64,000 nucleotides of DNA from Biomphalaria glabrata (lineage: Eukaryota; Mollusca; Gastropoda; Planorbidae): positions 10,558,470-10,622,469 of the forward strand of contig NC_074726.1 of NCBI RefSeq assembly GCF_947242115.1, written 5' to 3'. The notes beneath the pieces were generated by a model that did not search any database, was not told where the DNA came from, and saw only the letters and a list, made by a program, of their open reading frames with translations. Both the position numbers and the translations under genes were made by a program. Positions 10,984-20,499 of this stretch are shown here, piece by piece (position 1 is the first letter of the stretch; each line of letters begins with the position of its first letter).

Positions 10984-11046
<63 letters not shown>
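10928..11046. repeat. (AAT)n-like and (TA)n microsatellites
   Basis: A run of ATA/AATAAT is followed by an uninterrupted TA run (about 10991-11045). The frame spanning it on the plus strand is not a gene. Confidence 0.95.
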
Positions 11047-11049
<3 letters not shown>

Positions 11050-11053
11050 CTCT

Positions 11054-11325
11054 TCTTCGCTCAACAGTTTGGACGAGCAAAAATTAAAGGAAAGATCACT
11101 GTCTTATTTCTGCGGATAGTCACCCCACGAAAAAACAAGTGGAAGGGGGGGCGAAGAAGTGGTATTCGAACGTCGCTACGGATGGCTGCGTGCTGGACTG
11201 TCAAACCTTACAAACAAACATTTTACAAACACTAAAAAGCATCGCCGGGCTGAACCATTGTGACCAAGAAGTCTTTGAAAGAAAACAAGTAATCCGCTAT
11301 GTATATTCACCCGTCACTAAATAGC
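11054..11325 (+). repeat. Composite repeat related to SINE family B
   Basis: It shares 'ctcaacagtttggacgag', 'ggaaagatcactgtctta' and 'tttctgcggatagtcacc' with 33555-33690, and a deleted SINE B core plus the 'aaacattttacaaacact' tail with 33700-33865. Both copies follow a TA run. Confidence 0.65.
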
Positions 11326-11950
11326 AGGGCCGGATTTAACCATTGTGGGACCCTATGCGAAACGGATTTCGCGGGGCCACGTTTGGGTAGGGAAGCGGAT
11401 AATAAGTGAAATATAAGAGTTTGTATTAGAAAATAAATTCGTCTATGCATTTTATTCATTCTTTACTACGTACATAATTACTTTACGAGCCTTGCGTGTA
11501 GCAAAGTCATACAGTATATCATAATAATTCTGTTTCCTACATAGATCACGTTCAATAGCAAGAATTACCAAATGTTTCAATTTATCTTTGAGAATTGTTG
11601 AACTCAAGTAAATCTTCATTAGCTTGAGACGCGAGAAGCTTCTTTCACAAAATTACACAATTACGGCTTATGCATTATGTCGTTTGTATTTATCGCGCGT
11701 TGGATTGGTGTTTTCCATATTGAGTGACACCCCAAAATGACAACTTTTGTCTATATATATTTTAAAGACTATTTCGTATATTTTGCAACTTCGGGAGATT
11801 TCCAGGAGCTACTGGTAAATCGACAGGAGGGCGCGGAAAATATGTTTTACGTTATAAAATAGTTTAATTTAATAATTTACACCTAGAATTAGCGCGGTTC
11901 CTATGAATGTGCGGGGCCCACTGCGGTCGCATAGTTTGCAATGGCCTAAG
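11326..11950 (+). mobile_element. hAT-like repeat, ends partly recognisable
   Basis: The left end CAGGGCCGGATTTAACCATT is a DNA-transposon-like terminus. A right-hand part with 'gcggggcccactgcggtcgc' and 'aatggcctaag' resembles a decayed inverted partner. No target duplication was found, so the right limit is approximate. A short related piece sits at 33838. Confidence 0.4.
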
Positions 11951-12341
11951 GCAAAATAGCGGCGTATGCTACGCTGCCGGTCGACTAGCAATAATATAAA
12001 GCTGCTATTAGTAAATGCCATTTTCTTCCTATTTAGAAATCGATAGGAAAAGACACGAAACAAAAAGACTTAGAAAAAGTAACAAGTGATAGAATTGTGG
12101 AATTAGTGAGTAAATGAAGTTTCAAAATGAACTCACGTTTTTTAGAAGTTACAAAATTTCTCTCAGACTGATGTGTCATGGAACCTTAGAAAAATATGTT
12201 ATGTTTTTGATTTCATTGTTTTAATGTTACTCAGTATTTAAATACAATTCTATAATTAACTTTGTTAGATGATGTACTAAGGATAAAGTTAATTACAAGG
12301 TGCCCATTAATGAAAAAAAAAAGAGAGAAATTGTAACATAC

Positions 12342-12882
12342 CTAAAACGGTAACAATTTTTTTACTGACTTCCTTCCATTCTGAGAGACCCTTTATCATG
12401 AATGTTTTGTCTTCTACTGGTCGCGTGACAAAGTCATTTAAAATATTGATGTGATTTAAACCAACGAAAATTGTATATATAAATAGATATTCCTTCTTTC
12501 ATGGCCAGATCTGTTTCACGTTTAAAATCAGTCATGTTGATAAGTAAAGCTTCTAAAATAATCATTAGAACCACGTTGGTAACAGCTTTACGATCGCCAT
12601 TCTCCACTATAAACATGGACCGAAGACGCGTTAGAAAGTGTGGGCTTCTGGTTGGTAACGCTTGGCACTTTGATACAGAGTCAATGGCTTCCAACAAATC
12701 TTTCTTTTTTACGTAGCTATTCAGATGAAAGAGATATTCAGCCGCTGGTGTGTACACAAGGAGGCCAACCTTTGTATTTTGTTCACCGATTATGAAGTCA
12801 AGACAAAGGTCTTTGCTAAAATTTAAAATTACATTTTTTGCAGATACAAAAAGTATTATATCTAGTTTCGCAGTCTGGTAAC
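12342..12882 (-). CDS. vWFA-domain exon of an LDLa/vWFA protein, with a frameshift
   Basis: This minus-strand exon runs from an acceptor actttcag at 12890-12883 to a donor GTATGT at 12341. It encodes a von Willebrand factor A fold: strand 1 LDIILFVSAKN in place of the usual DxSxS metal site (so metal binding is doubtful), then GEQNTKVGLLVYTP, helix segments LLEAID and HFLTRLRSMF, NGDRKAVTNVVLMI, AMKEGISIYIY, and after the frame change VGLNHINILNDF and DKTFMIKGLSEWKEV. The exon is 541 bp, one base over a multiple of three for a phase 1-1 exon, which matches a single extra base near the TATATA run at about 12470-12482. It joins the LDLa exon at 15338-15445: T|GT makes that domain's last Cys. 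vWFA domains mediate extracellular protein binding. The frameshift could be a real lesion or an assembly error. Confidence 0.75.
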
Positions 12883-13361
12883 CTGAAAGTAAATGAATGC
12901 AAGTGACAATCTATCAGGAAACATTTTCTTAATTAAAAGCTATAAAAAATAAGTAAATTACAAATGAGAAATTATCGATAAAAAATGCATCTTAAAAAAT
13001 GAAATAATATGAAGTTAATTAAACAAATATGTTATGTTGTATGTTTACACTAAATATTGTAATAAATACATAAGTTATATTTTTAGAAAAATTGACTAGA
13101 GCAGTAGGACGGATAAGCTAGTGAAACGAAATGAATATTAGAGATGATTCAAAATTAAATTTAGAATTTTGAGCATATAATTAATGATATTATACTAAAC
13201 GAGCCGACCCGCGGCGTAGCATACGCCCCCTCCCCCCTTCTTTTTTTTTTATCTCGCTCTCTGTCAGCATGAAAGTTAAGTGAGGTAACTCTGGTCCGAC
13301 TTGCACAAATAACAGAAAAATAAATAAATAAATAAAAAGCTTTTATTAAGCGTAATAGTAT
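12883..13361. other. Intronic AT-rich DNA
   Basis: This lies between the vWFA exon and the solo LTR, within the intron of the LDLa/vWFA gene. No further exon is seen. A (TAAA)n stretch lies at 13318-13337. Confidence 0.5.
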
Positions 13362-14107
13362 TGTTATAAACTTGGTGGTGGCACAGAGAGGGGTAGTGGT
13401 GTGTGTGTGGTCAGCCGACGCAAATCGCCCCAGGCCAGCGCTAGACGAGCGGTCAACCGTGACGAGCTACGTCGGTCAGCCGAAACGAATATCAACAGGG
13501 CGGTTCGGGAAGGATCGCCGGCGTGAACAGAGTTCAGGAGCGTCACGAGAGTTGTAGTCATCTGACCACCTAGAAACGTCGAGCGGCGTTCTGTCCGGTT
13601 CGAGAAGGCCAGTAGGGACCCTATATAAGAGAGGAGGTGTCGCAGTCAAGACGGTCGAGAAAAGGGGCTCAATACAGCAAGGTTCAGAAAGGAGGTTCAC
13701 GACAAGCGTTCAGAACACGGTCGACTACAGCACAGTTAAGCGGTGTGGTTCTGTACGGAGCATTACGACGGTTCAGTGCGGAGTACTATCAAGTACAGTT
13801 GAGACGAACGGCGTCTTGATCTTGGTCTGTGATCGAGTCCGACACAACGAGCCTAGTGTGTGAAGTCAGTCCTGAACTGTTGAACCCAGTGCAAGCCCGG
13901 AACGAGACGGAGAGGCCAGTGCAAGAGTTGATACGGTGTTATCGGAGATATTTGTACAGTGTACGTGTTGCCAATTGTACAGTATTGGCTGTTATTTATT
14001 CAACTATTAAAGTGTTACGTTACTTTGGAGCCCTGAGTTGTCAAGTTCTTTAAGTTTGTGGTGTAAGGTGCAGTTTGCAGAGAGCCTGGATAGTGAGATT
14101 CGTAACA
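13362..14107 (+). mobile_element. Solo LTR, family B (746 bp), 4-bp TSD
   Basis: It starts TGTTATAAACTTGG and ends GATTCGTAACA, flanked by GTAT on both sides (13358-13361 and 14108-14111). It contains a TATA box, tatataagagagga, at about 13622 with a G/C-rich sequence upstream, and an attaaag signal near 14006, as expected for U3-R-U5. It is much more GC-rich than its surroundings. No internal region is attached. It sits in the intron of the minus-strand LDLa/vWFA gene. A 3' fragment of the same family lies at 31640-32050. The short frames inside it are not genes. Confidence 0.75.
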
Positions 14108-14202
14108 GTATCAATAAGTTTAGATCAGTCATGTAATTAAGTTTGTTATAGATCTAGACTAACAATAAAAAAAAAGTATTTATAAAAAAAATTAAAAATG
14201 GA

Positions 14203-14285
14203 ACGACCTGCATTCGAACTTATGGCTCAAGCCTCCTCAGGCTTCTCAAGCCAACGCGGTAACCACTCTCTAGCAAAGAGTCTAT
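14203..14285 (-). tRNA. tRNA-Ser-like sequence, probably pseudogene or SINE head
   Basis: Minus strand: 'gagagtggttaccgcgttgg' matches a tRNA-Ser/Leu D-arm. The loop ttgagaa would give anticodon TGA. A long variable region follows, then the T-arm 'agttcgaatgcagg'. The acceptor stem is not convincing. It is most likely a decayed tRNA-derived sequence, not a working gene. Confidence 0.35.
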
Positions 14286-14374
14286 GAACATGGAAGATTG
14301 TAGAGTTATCTCTCTTGTTTCTATTTCATGTTTGTGTTCACTAAGCCTGAGACGGCAGCCTTATATAAAAGGGA

Positions 14375-14545
14375 CCAATTTAGCTGCCTGGCCGTGCGGT
14401 GTGTGAGCTAGACTATCGTTCGGATTTATCGATGGCCACGGGTTCGAACCCTGCCCACTCCCATCCCTCGTCGTCGTGCAGAGGTTTGGACAAGGAAGTA
14501 AATTATATTCAACTCTTAAGGAACATCCAAAACATGGAAAGCATT
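14375..14545 (+). mobile_element. tRNA-derived SINE, family B
   Basis: The A-box-like 'tggccgtgcggtgtgtgagc' and the strong B box 'gggttcgaaccctgcc' are followed by 'cccatccctcgtcgtcgtgc' and 'aaggaacatccaaaacatg'. It matches the copies at 1345-1505 (minus) and 33700-33810. Confidence 0.7.
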
Positions 14546-14549
14546 TTAC

Positions 14550-15290
14550 AAGCTTATACCACCACATCAATGAAGTAGTATTTCTTTCCCTTGTTTGAGA
14601 TACCAAACAAAGTAATTTATAATTGGCTAGTTTTATTTTTTTTCGATTCTTGTGTTGTCAGGTAAAAGAAATAATTGTGCGAAATATCAGCTTGATCCAA
14701 GATTGGGTGTCGGAGAACTAGAGCGTGTACAAACTTTTGGCCAGATAGACACACAGATAGAACTTTGTAATAAAAAAAAAGTTGTTGAATTGTTTTTGCT
14801 ACAATTTTCAATCATTTAACAACATATTTTTTAAGGGGAAGAACTCCGTCCTTAAATCTATATCTACAAATAATGAATAAGTTATTTCCTTAATTCGGTA
14901 TCAAACAAAATAATTAATTACCAATTACCAATAATTAATTGACTAATTAAGTACATTTCTTTATTGATTCATGTTTTGTTAGGTACAGTAAAAAATTATT
15001 TCAAGTATCAACTTGATCGGAGAATGCGTGAGGGAGATATAGCGTTAACAATTATTTAAGGTGACTAAACCCAACAAATTTAGTCATATCCGTAAATACT
15101 GAAGTATTAGTTTGTCTTGTTGCTATTAAACAAAAAAATGAATGACCAGTAACGTCTTGTCTATGTCAATGAATTATAAGCGAGGTTTTAGCTTGATCCG
15201 AGAATGGATGTGGGAGAAGAAGCATTCACACATTTTTTACATACAGACAGAGTGAGTTAATATAAACTTGTAAATGATTTATAAGCTTAC
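14550..15290 (+). repeat. Repeat family D, three tandem diverged monomers
   Basis: Three head-to-tail monomers of about 200-240 bp each carry 'cttgatccaagattgggtgt' or a variant, preceded by a 'ttgattcatgttttg' segment in two of them and followed by a 'cagacagag'-like tail in two of them. A junction of the type 'gtcatatccgtaaatactga' separates monomers 2 and 3. The same dimer and junction recur at 60880-61310, and a single copy at 28600-28860. Confidence 0.7.
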
Positions 15291-15337
15291 TTCAAAACGA
15301 CAATCAAAAACATACATTAAAATATCAAAATTCTTAC

Positions 15338-15445
15338 AGTTAATTTCATCACTTTCGTCTCGACAAAATATCAACCCGTCACACCTCTGGAAATAAGGAA
15401 TGCATTGACCAGTTCTGCACTTCCAAGCATTGATCTGACAAGTTG
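15338..15445 (-). CDS. LDL-receptor class A exon (third) of the LDLa/vWFA gene
   Basis: Minus-strand exon with acceptor atcaacag and donor GTAAGA, 108 bp, phase 1-1. It encodes TCQINAWKCRTGQCI then YFQRCDGLIFCRDESDEIN. Five cysteines are inside the exon and the sixth is made by the split codon T|GT with the vWFA exon. The acidic DxxxDxSDE calcium cage is intact. LDLa modules bind Ca2+ and extracellular ligands. The neighbouring exon upstream is 17514-17624. Confidence 0.9.
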
Positions 15446-15597
15446 CTGTTGATTATAAAAACAAATGAACGTTTGAAAAATGTCAGACCGTAAGAAGAGG
15501 ATAAAAGCTGTTAAATTGTTTTAAGTTTTACCAGACCTTTTGAGACCTTAGAAAGATTAAACAAAACTTAATATAAGAATATTTATTGAAAGATAAA

Positions 15598-16530
15598 AGG
15601 TTAACATAGAAAGTTGAGATAGAAGGTTGAGATAGAAGGTTGACATAGAAGGTTGAGATGGAAGGTTGAGATAGAAGTTTGAGATAGAAGGTTGAGATAG
15701 AAGGTTAAAATATAAGGTTAAGATAGAAGGTTGAGATAGACGGTTGAGATAGAAATTTGAGCTAGAAGTTTGAGATAGAAGGTTGAGATAGAAGGTTAAA
15801 ATAGAAGGTTAAGATAGAAGTTTGAGATAGAAGGTTAAGATAAAAGTTTGAGATAGAAGGTTGAGATAGAAGGTTAAAATAGAAGGTTAAGATAGAAGTT
15901 TGAGATAGAAGGTTAAGATAAAAGTTTGAGATAGAAGGTTGACATAGAAGGTTGAGATATAATGTTAAGATAGAAGGTTAAGATAGAAGGTTGAGATATA
16001 ATGTTAAGATAGAATGTTAAGATAGAAGGTTGAGATAGAAGCTTGAGATAAAGTAAGAAGGTTAAGATAGAAGTTGAGAAATTGAGATAGAAGGTTTAAA
16101 ATATAAGATTAAGTGAGAAGGCTAATATTGAAGATCAAGTTAGAAAACTGAGATAGAAGATTAAGATGGGCCTTTTATATAGAATCTTTTAGATAGACGG
16201 TTATGATAGAATGATAAGATTAGAGGTAATGATACAAAGTTACAATAGAAGGTTGAAAAAGAAGGTTAAGACAGAAGGTTGAGGTATAAGATTAAGGCAG
16301 AGATTAAGGTAGACGATTAAATTATAAGATTGAGATAGAGGTGAGGATAAAAGGTGAAGATAGAAGATTAAGTTAGAAGGAAAAGAAATTTGAACTAGAA
16401 GATTAATTTAGAAAATTGAAATAGATGATTAAGATACAAGTTTTATATGGATGAAGATAAGATTGATTTTTTTTAATACATGATAAGATAGAAGGATAAG
16501 ATTAAAGGTGAAGATAGAAAGTAAAGATAG
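15598..16530. repeat. Decayed 13-14-bp minisatellite
   Basis: The unit is like aaggttgagatag. It is regular from about 15600 to 16060 and then decays steadily, with only scattered 'agatagaag' motifs up to about 16530. It lies in the LDLa/vWFA gene intron. The gradient from homogeneous to degenerate suggests ongoing turnover only at the left side. Confidence 0.9.
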
Positions 16531-17513
16531 GGCAAAAGGAGAGTTTGTACACGTTTTCTTATCAAATGGTTCAAGGAATGAGTCTTTGTGTCTTTCTGAG
16601 TATTTTATTAGGTTTTGTTTTTGTATTTAAAGATTATGGTTCCGTGTTTTATGTATAATTACTACTTTACTTGAAGTCTTTTTACCTGAAGGCTTTCTTA
16701 ACTTAGTGATTTTACTAAAGGTGTTACTCTAGTCAAATGTGAATATTCGTTTGTTATGAATCGCACTGCTCTATTTTGTGTCTGTTCCAATTTCTAATTT
16801 TTCTTAACAAAGCAAGAATTTAAATTAGAAAATAACTTATTATAATTCTTTAAATTGCACGTGTTTCTTCTCTAATAGCTCACATATTTGATTTTATAGA
16901 GTCATTAATGTCATGATTATGAAAGTTTTTATATTTTAAAAACTTTTTTTTACATTGGTGCAATAAGTTTCGTTAAAAGTATCAAATAATTCTAACAGTG
17001 TCCTCTCCAGTTTTTGGGGTTAGGGCTTTCAATAAGCGAGATGAAAGCCTTGGCTTTGTTTATTGTCGGAATGATGTCGCCCACACAGCAGCTGATGTGA
17101 CCAAAGGAACGGAATATACAGTTTCTGATCAGTAGAGCTGCAGGCTCTGCCAGGCTGTAGCAGGGTGTGCCACAATCTGCCTAAGGGTCACCAGCTCCTG
17201 ATTCTTCCTCAGGGTTATCTCCTTGATAAAATATCATTCTTTTCTGTAATCTTTTAAGCAATGCGATATGAAACACGTTCTGTATCATTAATATACCTAG
17301 CATAATAAAATTGTGGGACAGCATACAGACTTGGACAGTTGTTAAAATGAAATTCACATATTTCAGAACACGATAAAAATCGGCTGAGATTGAGGTCATT
17401 TTTAAGAACACATTTTATCGACACTTTTCGATTTGCCTGAAACTGACTAGTAGTGTCATAGTAATTAGAATGTTATGTGAGAAACTTATCGAGAATTAAT
17501 TCAGATAACTCAC
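16531..17513. other. Intronic DNA with a small dispersed repeat (family G)
   Basis: Mostly AT-rich intron. At 17080-17230 the words 'caggctctgc' and 'caccagctcctgattcttcc' match 57015-57070, showing a dispersed repeat. No extra exon is seen. Confidence 0.5.
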
Positions 17514-17624
17514 CACAGTTGCTCTCATCACTTTTATCGTTACAGTTCTCATATCCGTCACATCTGTGGTTGGCCTCAATACATTGACCGCTACTACATC
17601 TCCATGCTTCTGGTGGGCAGTCAA
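17514..17624 (-). CDS. LDL-receptor class A exon (second) of the LDLa/vWFA gene
   Basis: 111 bp, phase 1-1, acceptor ttgtag and donor GTGAGT. It encodes DCPPEAWRCSSGQCI then EANHRCDGYENCNDKSDESNC, which has all six cysteines and the D...DKSDE calcium-binding motif. It splices in frame to 15338-15445 (G|CA, Ala) and receives A|TT (Ile) from 19057-19167. Confidence 0.92.
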
Positions 17625-17629
17625 CTACA

Positions 17630-18120
17630 ACATTATGAACATTTTCGTCAGGCTAATTACTTTAACAGACGTTAGTTTAAACCCGTATAAATATGCAAAT
17701 AAGTAGTAAAATACCAATTTCAGACCTTAAAATCTCTGGGTAGAAAAAAGAAAGATTCCAAAGTTGTTTTTATGTGGCCAGCACTTTCCCATTAGAGATG
17801 GGATGAAATAAAGGCGTCCCGAAAATCCATGACAGGTAGATTATAACAATTGTTCGAAGCTACCAGCAAGCTAAATATGACTTTCTCCTCTCACTCAAAA
17901 TAAGAGGAGAAAGTGTTGGCAACATTTGAGTCCTTTTGATTGAGTACACGGTATATTTTTAAGTAACATGTAGAACTGCAAATCAAATCGGGTTTCATGT
18001 TAAATCTAATTAATGGCAAAATCTAGTACTTAATGTCATTGTTGTGATTTCCTTGTAGAAAAAAAACAACTTCCCAAATGTAACAGATTTGTTCACATGG
18101 AATTGTGTTCCCCTCGTTTT
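17630..18120. other. Intronic DNA
   Basis: Nothing recognised apart from AT-rich intron sequence. Confidence 0.4.
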
Positions 18121-18124
18121 CTGC

Positions 18125-18475
18125 GTTACGGCTATAATCCAAAAACGTGGAAATGGAAAATTGGATTGAGTGCTGGGAACAGTCCCAAATAGCCCGTGGA
18201 GTCTTTGAGCGCATGAGGCACCCTGACCGCACTTCTCCGTGGTGGATGCTGTCCAGGCCTGAGCAAGCTATTATAGCTCAGTGCAGTACAAGCCACTGTC
18301 CTGTTGGCTCATATTTCTCACGGCTATGGCCAAATTTTGATGTCACCTGTATGGTGACTTGTATTTACTACGCAAAACAGAAGGGTTTCTGTCCGGGACT
18401 TTTGCAAGAGAGGATTTTAGCATCTTAAGCCCTCACTCAAATGAAGTTAGTTGATGATGATAGTTTAGTGACTCA
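18125..18475 (+). mobile_element. I-clade LINE 3' end, internally deleted
   Basis: It encodes WIECWEQSQIARGVFERMRH, then TSPWWMLSRPEQAIIAQC and GFCPGLLQERI, the same C-terminal region as the minus-strand copy at 58770-59360, but lacks most of the zinc-knuckle stretch present there. The tail has tgatgatgat before 18465. I-clade elements such as Nimbus are known in Biomphalaria, but assignment to that family is inference. It is 5' truncated and dead. Confidence 0.75.
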
Positions 18476-18479
18476 ATAC

Positions 18480-19056
18480 TTTGTGGGCAGCTGGGCAATG
18501 GTAAACTGGTATTTTAACAGGATCATCTAGTACAATCTAGTTTATGGGGTGGAGAGATTTTGCACAGGAGTTTTCCTGAAAGAGTTTCTTTCATTCATTC
18601 AATCTGAAAAAAAAAGCCTTTTGAGTCAATGTTTTTAAGAGCTTTTGGCACGACTCTATGAATATGTTGGTCGCAACGCGACATACCACTATTTCAAATT
18701 AACAACTGAGAATTAAAATCTAGTTTTTAATACTTAAATACAATTAGCATTCACTAAGCATTCTTTTTTATTTGTTTTAAATGCACGGTTTCTGTTCACC
18801 TTTTAAGAGTTTAATAACCAAGGAACTTAAGTTTCAAAAAACAAAAATGTGGCCGGCCATTCGGGCGCAAGAGTGCATATTGGTGTGTATCAGCAGATTG
18901 TATTTTTCATAGATTTTGTCCAAACATGTAACCAAGACGAAGCGACTTAGACAACGCAAACATTTTAGCCATTTTTAGCTTTTAAAAAAGCGCTAAAACT
19001 ACACACTGTATAAGACAACATTGTTTATTGTTATGTATTGTTATGAGTCTACCTAC
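18480..19056. other. Intronic DNA
   Basis: No exon or repeat recognised. Confidence 0.4.
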
Positions 19057-19167
19057 TGCAGAAAAGCTCATCACTAAAATCAACGCAGTTGATGACATCG
19101 TCACATCTTTCATTCATTGGTATGCAAGAGCCATTACTACATTGCCACTTTCCTTTGTCACAAACAT
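19057..19167 (-). CDS. LDL-receptor class A exon (first seen) of the LDLa/vWFA gene
   Basis: 111 bp, phase 1-1, acceptor atacaacag and donor GTAGGT. It encodes VCDKGKWQCSNGSCI then PMNERCDDVINCVDFSDELFC, a complete LDLa module with six cysteines and acidic cage residues. Upstream exons, including the start and any signal peptide, were not found, and the gene may extend to higher coordinates or leave the window. Confidence 0.92.
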
Positions 19168-19417
19168 CTGTTGTATAAAAAGTGACTATATATATAATGT
19201 TCTTATTTAATTTGTAGAAATTTCTTTCAATAAACCCCCAAATCTTTTTTTTTATAATTTCATCAGAAAGAACATCCAAATGAAATTATTTGAAAGACAA
19301 ATGAGAGATAAGAATGGAGAAAGAAGGTTAACAGATTATGTGTAGTGCCCCAACGGTCCCGCGGATCAAAGAATAGGTGAAAGTGAATGTAAATTTAGAT
19401 GTGAACCTGGCTTAACT

Positions 19418-19674
19418 AGTTCCCCTTTTAGACCTTGTGGTCTATAGGGCAGATGATGTAAAGTTTATCTGTTTTTGTGGCCTACGGTTAATGAGGGTGT
19501 CATGACCAACCGCCTTTACTTTCCCCCAACTAATGTCAGGTACCCATTAGTGCTGAGTGGACTCAGAGGCTCCCAAAGATTCCAAAGTTGAAAATCCCAG
19601 TCTTCACCAGGATTCGAACCCAGGACCCCCGGTTCAGAAGCCAAGAGCTTTACCGCTCAGCCACCGCGACTCCC
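19418..19674 (-). mobile_element. tRNA-derived SINE, family A, full length with TSD
   Basis: Minus strand: the head has 'ggtggctgagcggtaaagc' (A box) and 'gggttcgaatcctgg' (B box), then a body with 'gcctctgagtccactcagc' and 'cagatgatg'-type 3' sequence. The flanks are an 11-bp duplication with one mismatch (CTGGCTTAACT 19407-19417 and CTGGCCTAACT 19675-19685). It is the clearest copy of at least six in the window. Just before it, at about 19345-19375, 'gtagtgccccaacggtcc' resembles the end of a LINE reading frame. Confidence 0.9.
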
Positions 19675-19904
19675 CTGGCCTAACTGATGTCTTATAATTG
19701 ATCTAGTTGTTTTGAAAAGGCCCAATCTCTTATTCGAATCCTCAAAAAAAAAATTTTTTAATTCCGCTTTAAAAAAAAGAGTTTAGGAAAATGAAGTTTA
19801 CAAGATTACTATTCGTTTTAAATTAGGTCTAACTTATAATGCATGCTAATTAGCTTTTTCTCTTTAAAAAAAACTGCTTGCATAACTGATTTTAAAAATT
19901 AGAT

Positions 19905-20107
19905 TTTTCGCTTTCAGAAAAAATAGTAGCCGATGCATCAGAACTTTGAATGGTCTAAAATATTGTGATGTCGGATTTTCAATCTCTTTTCTAGTTTACG
20001 AGATCTAGACGGGACGGACGGACAGACGTTCAGACGGACAGACAGACAGACGGACAGACATTTCGCACAAAACTAATAGCGTCTTTTCCCCTTTCGGGGG
20101 CCGCTAA
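19905..20107 (-). repeat. Repeat family J (GGGGGCCGCTAAA end)
   Basis: It holds a (GGACGGACAGAC)-rich tract, 'gcacaaaactaatagcgtct' and the terminus 'cctttcgggggccgctaaa'. The inverted counterpart starts at 32128 ('agcggcccccgaaaggg') and a third copy is at 55540-55700. Its class is unknown. Confidence 0.65.
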
Positions 20108-20328
20108 AAACATTAAAATACTTGTTCAAAAAAGACATATCTCCTTTATAGAACAAAAAGTGTATTTGTTGTTCTCATAATAACTAATGAATCTTTGATT
20201 TAAAAAAAAAAATGGAACATTTTTATCACGGCCTCTTCTCAGTCTCTCCGAGAAATAATCCTTGGTTAAGCGAAAGTATAGATATATAGACTATATAATA
20301 TTTCGATAATATACCGTTAAGTTTCTCT

Positions 20329-20496
20329 TTCAGACCTTGTGGTCCAAAAGGCAGCTGATGAAAAGGTCATCTGTTTCTTTGGCCTACTGTTAACGAGGGT
20401 GTCATGTGGCCAGCACAAAAGGCCAACAGTCTTTACTTTCCCCAACTAATGTCAGGTAGCCATTAGCGCTAAGTGGACTCAGAGGCGCCCAAATAG
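20329..20496 (-). mobile_element. SINE family A, 3' half only
   Basis: It matches 19425-19595: 'cagaccttgtggtcc', 'gaccttttcatcagctgcc' on the opposite strand, 'cccaactaatgtcaggtag' and 'ggactcagaggcgccc'. The tRNA-like head is missing. Confidence 0.8.
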
Positions 20497-20499
20497 GCC

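Noticed and set aside
13372-14053. Several 60-75-codon frames on both strands
   Set aside because: All lie within the GC-rich solo LTR of family B, where stops are scarce because of base composition.
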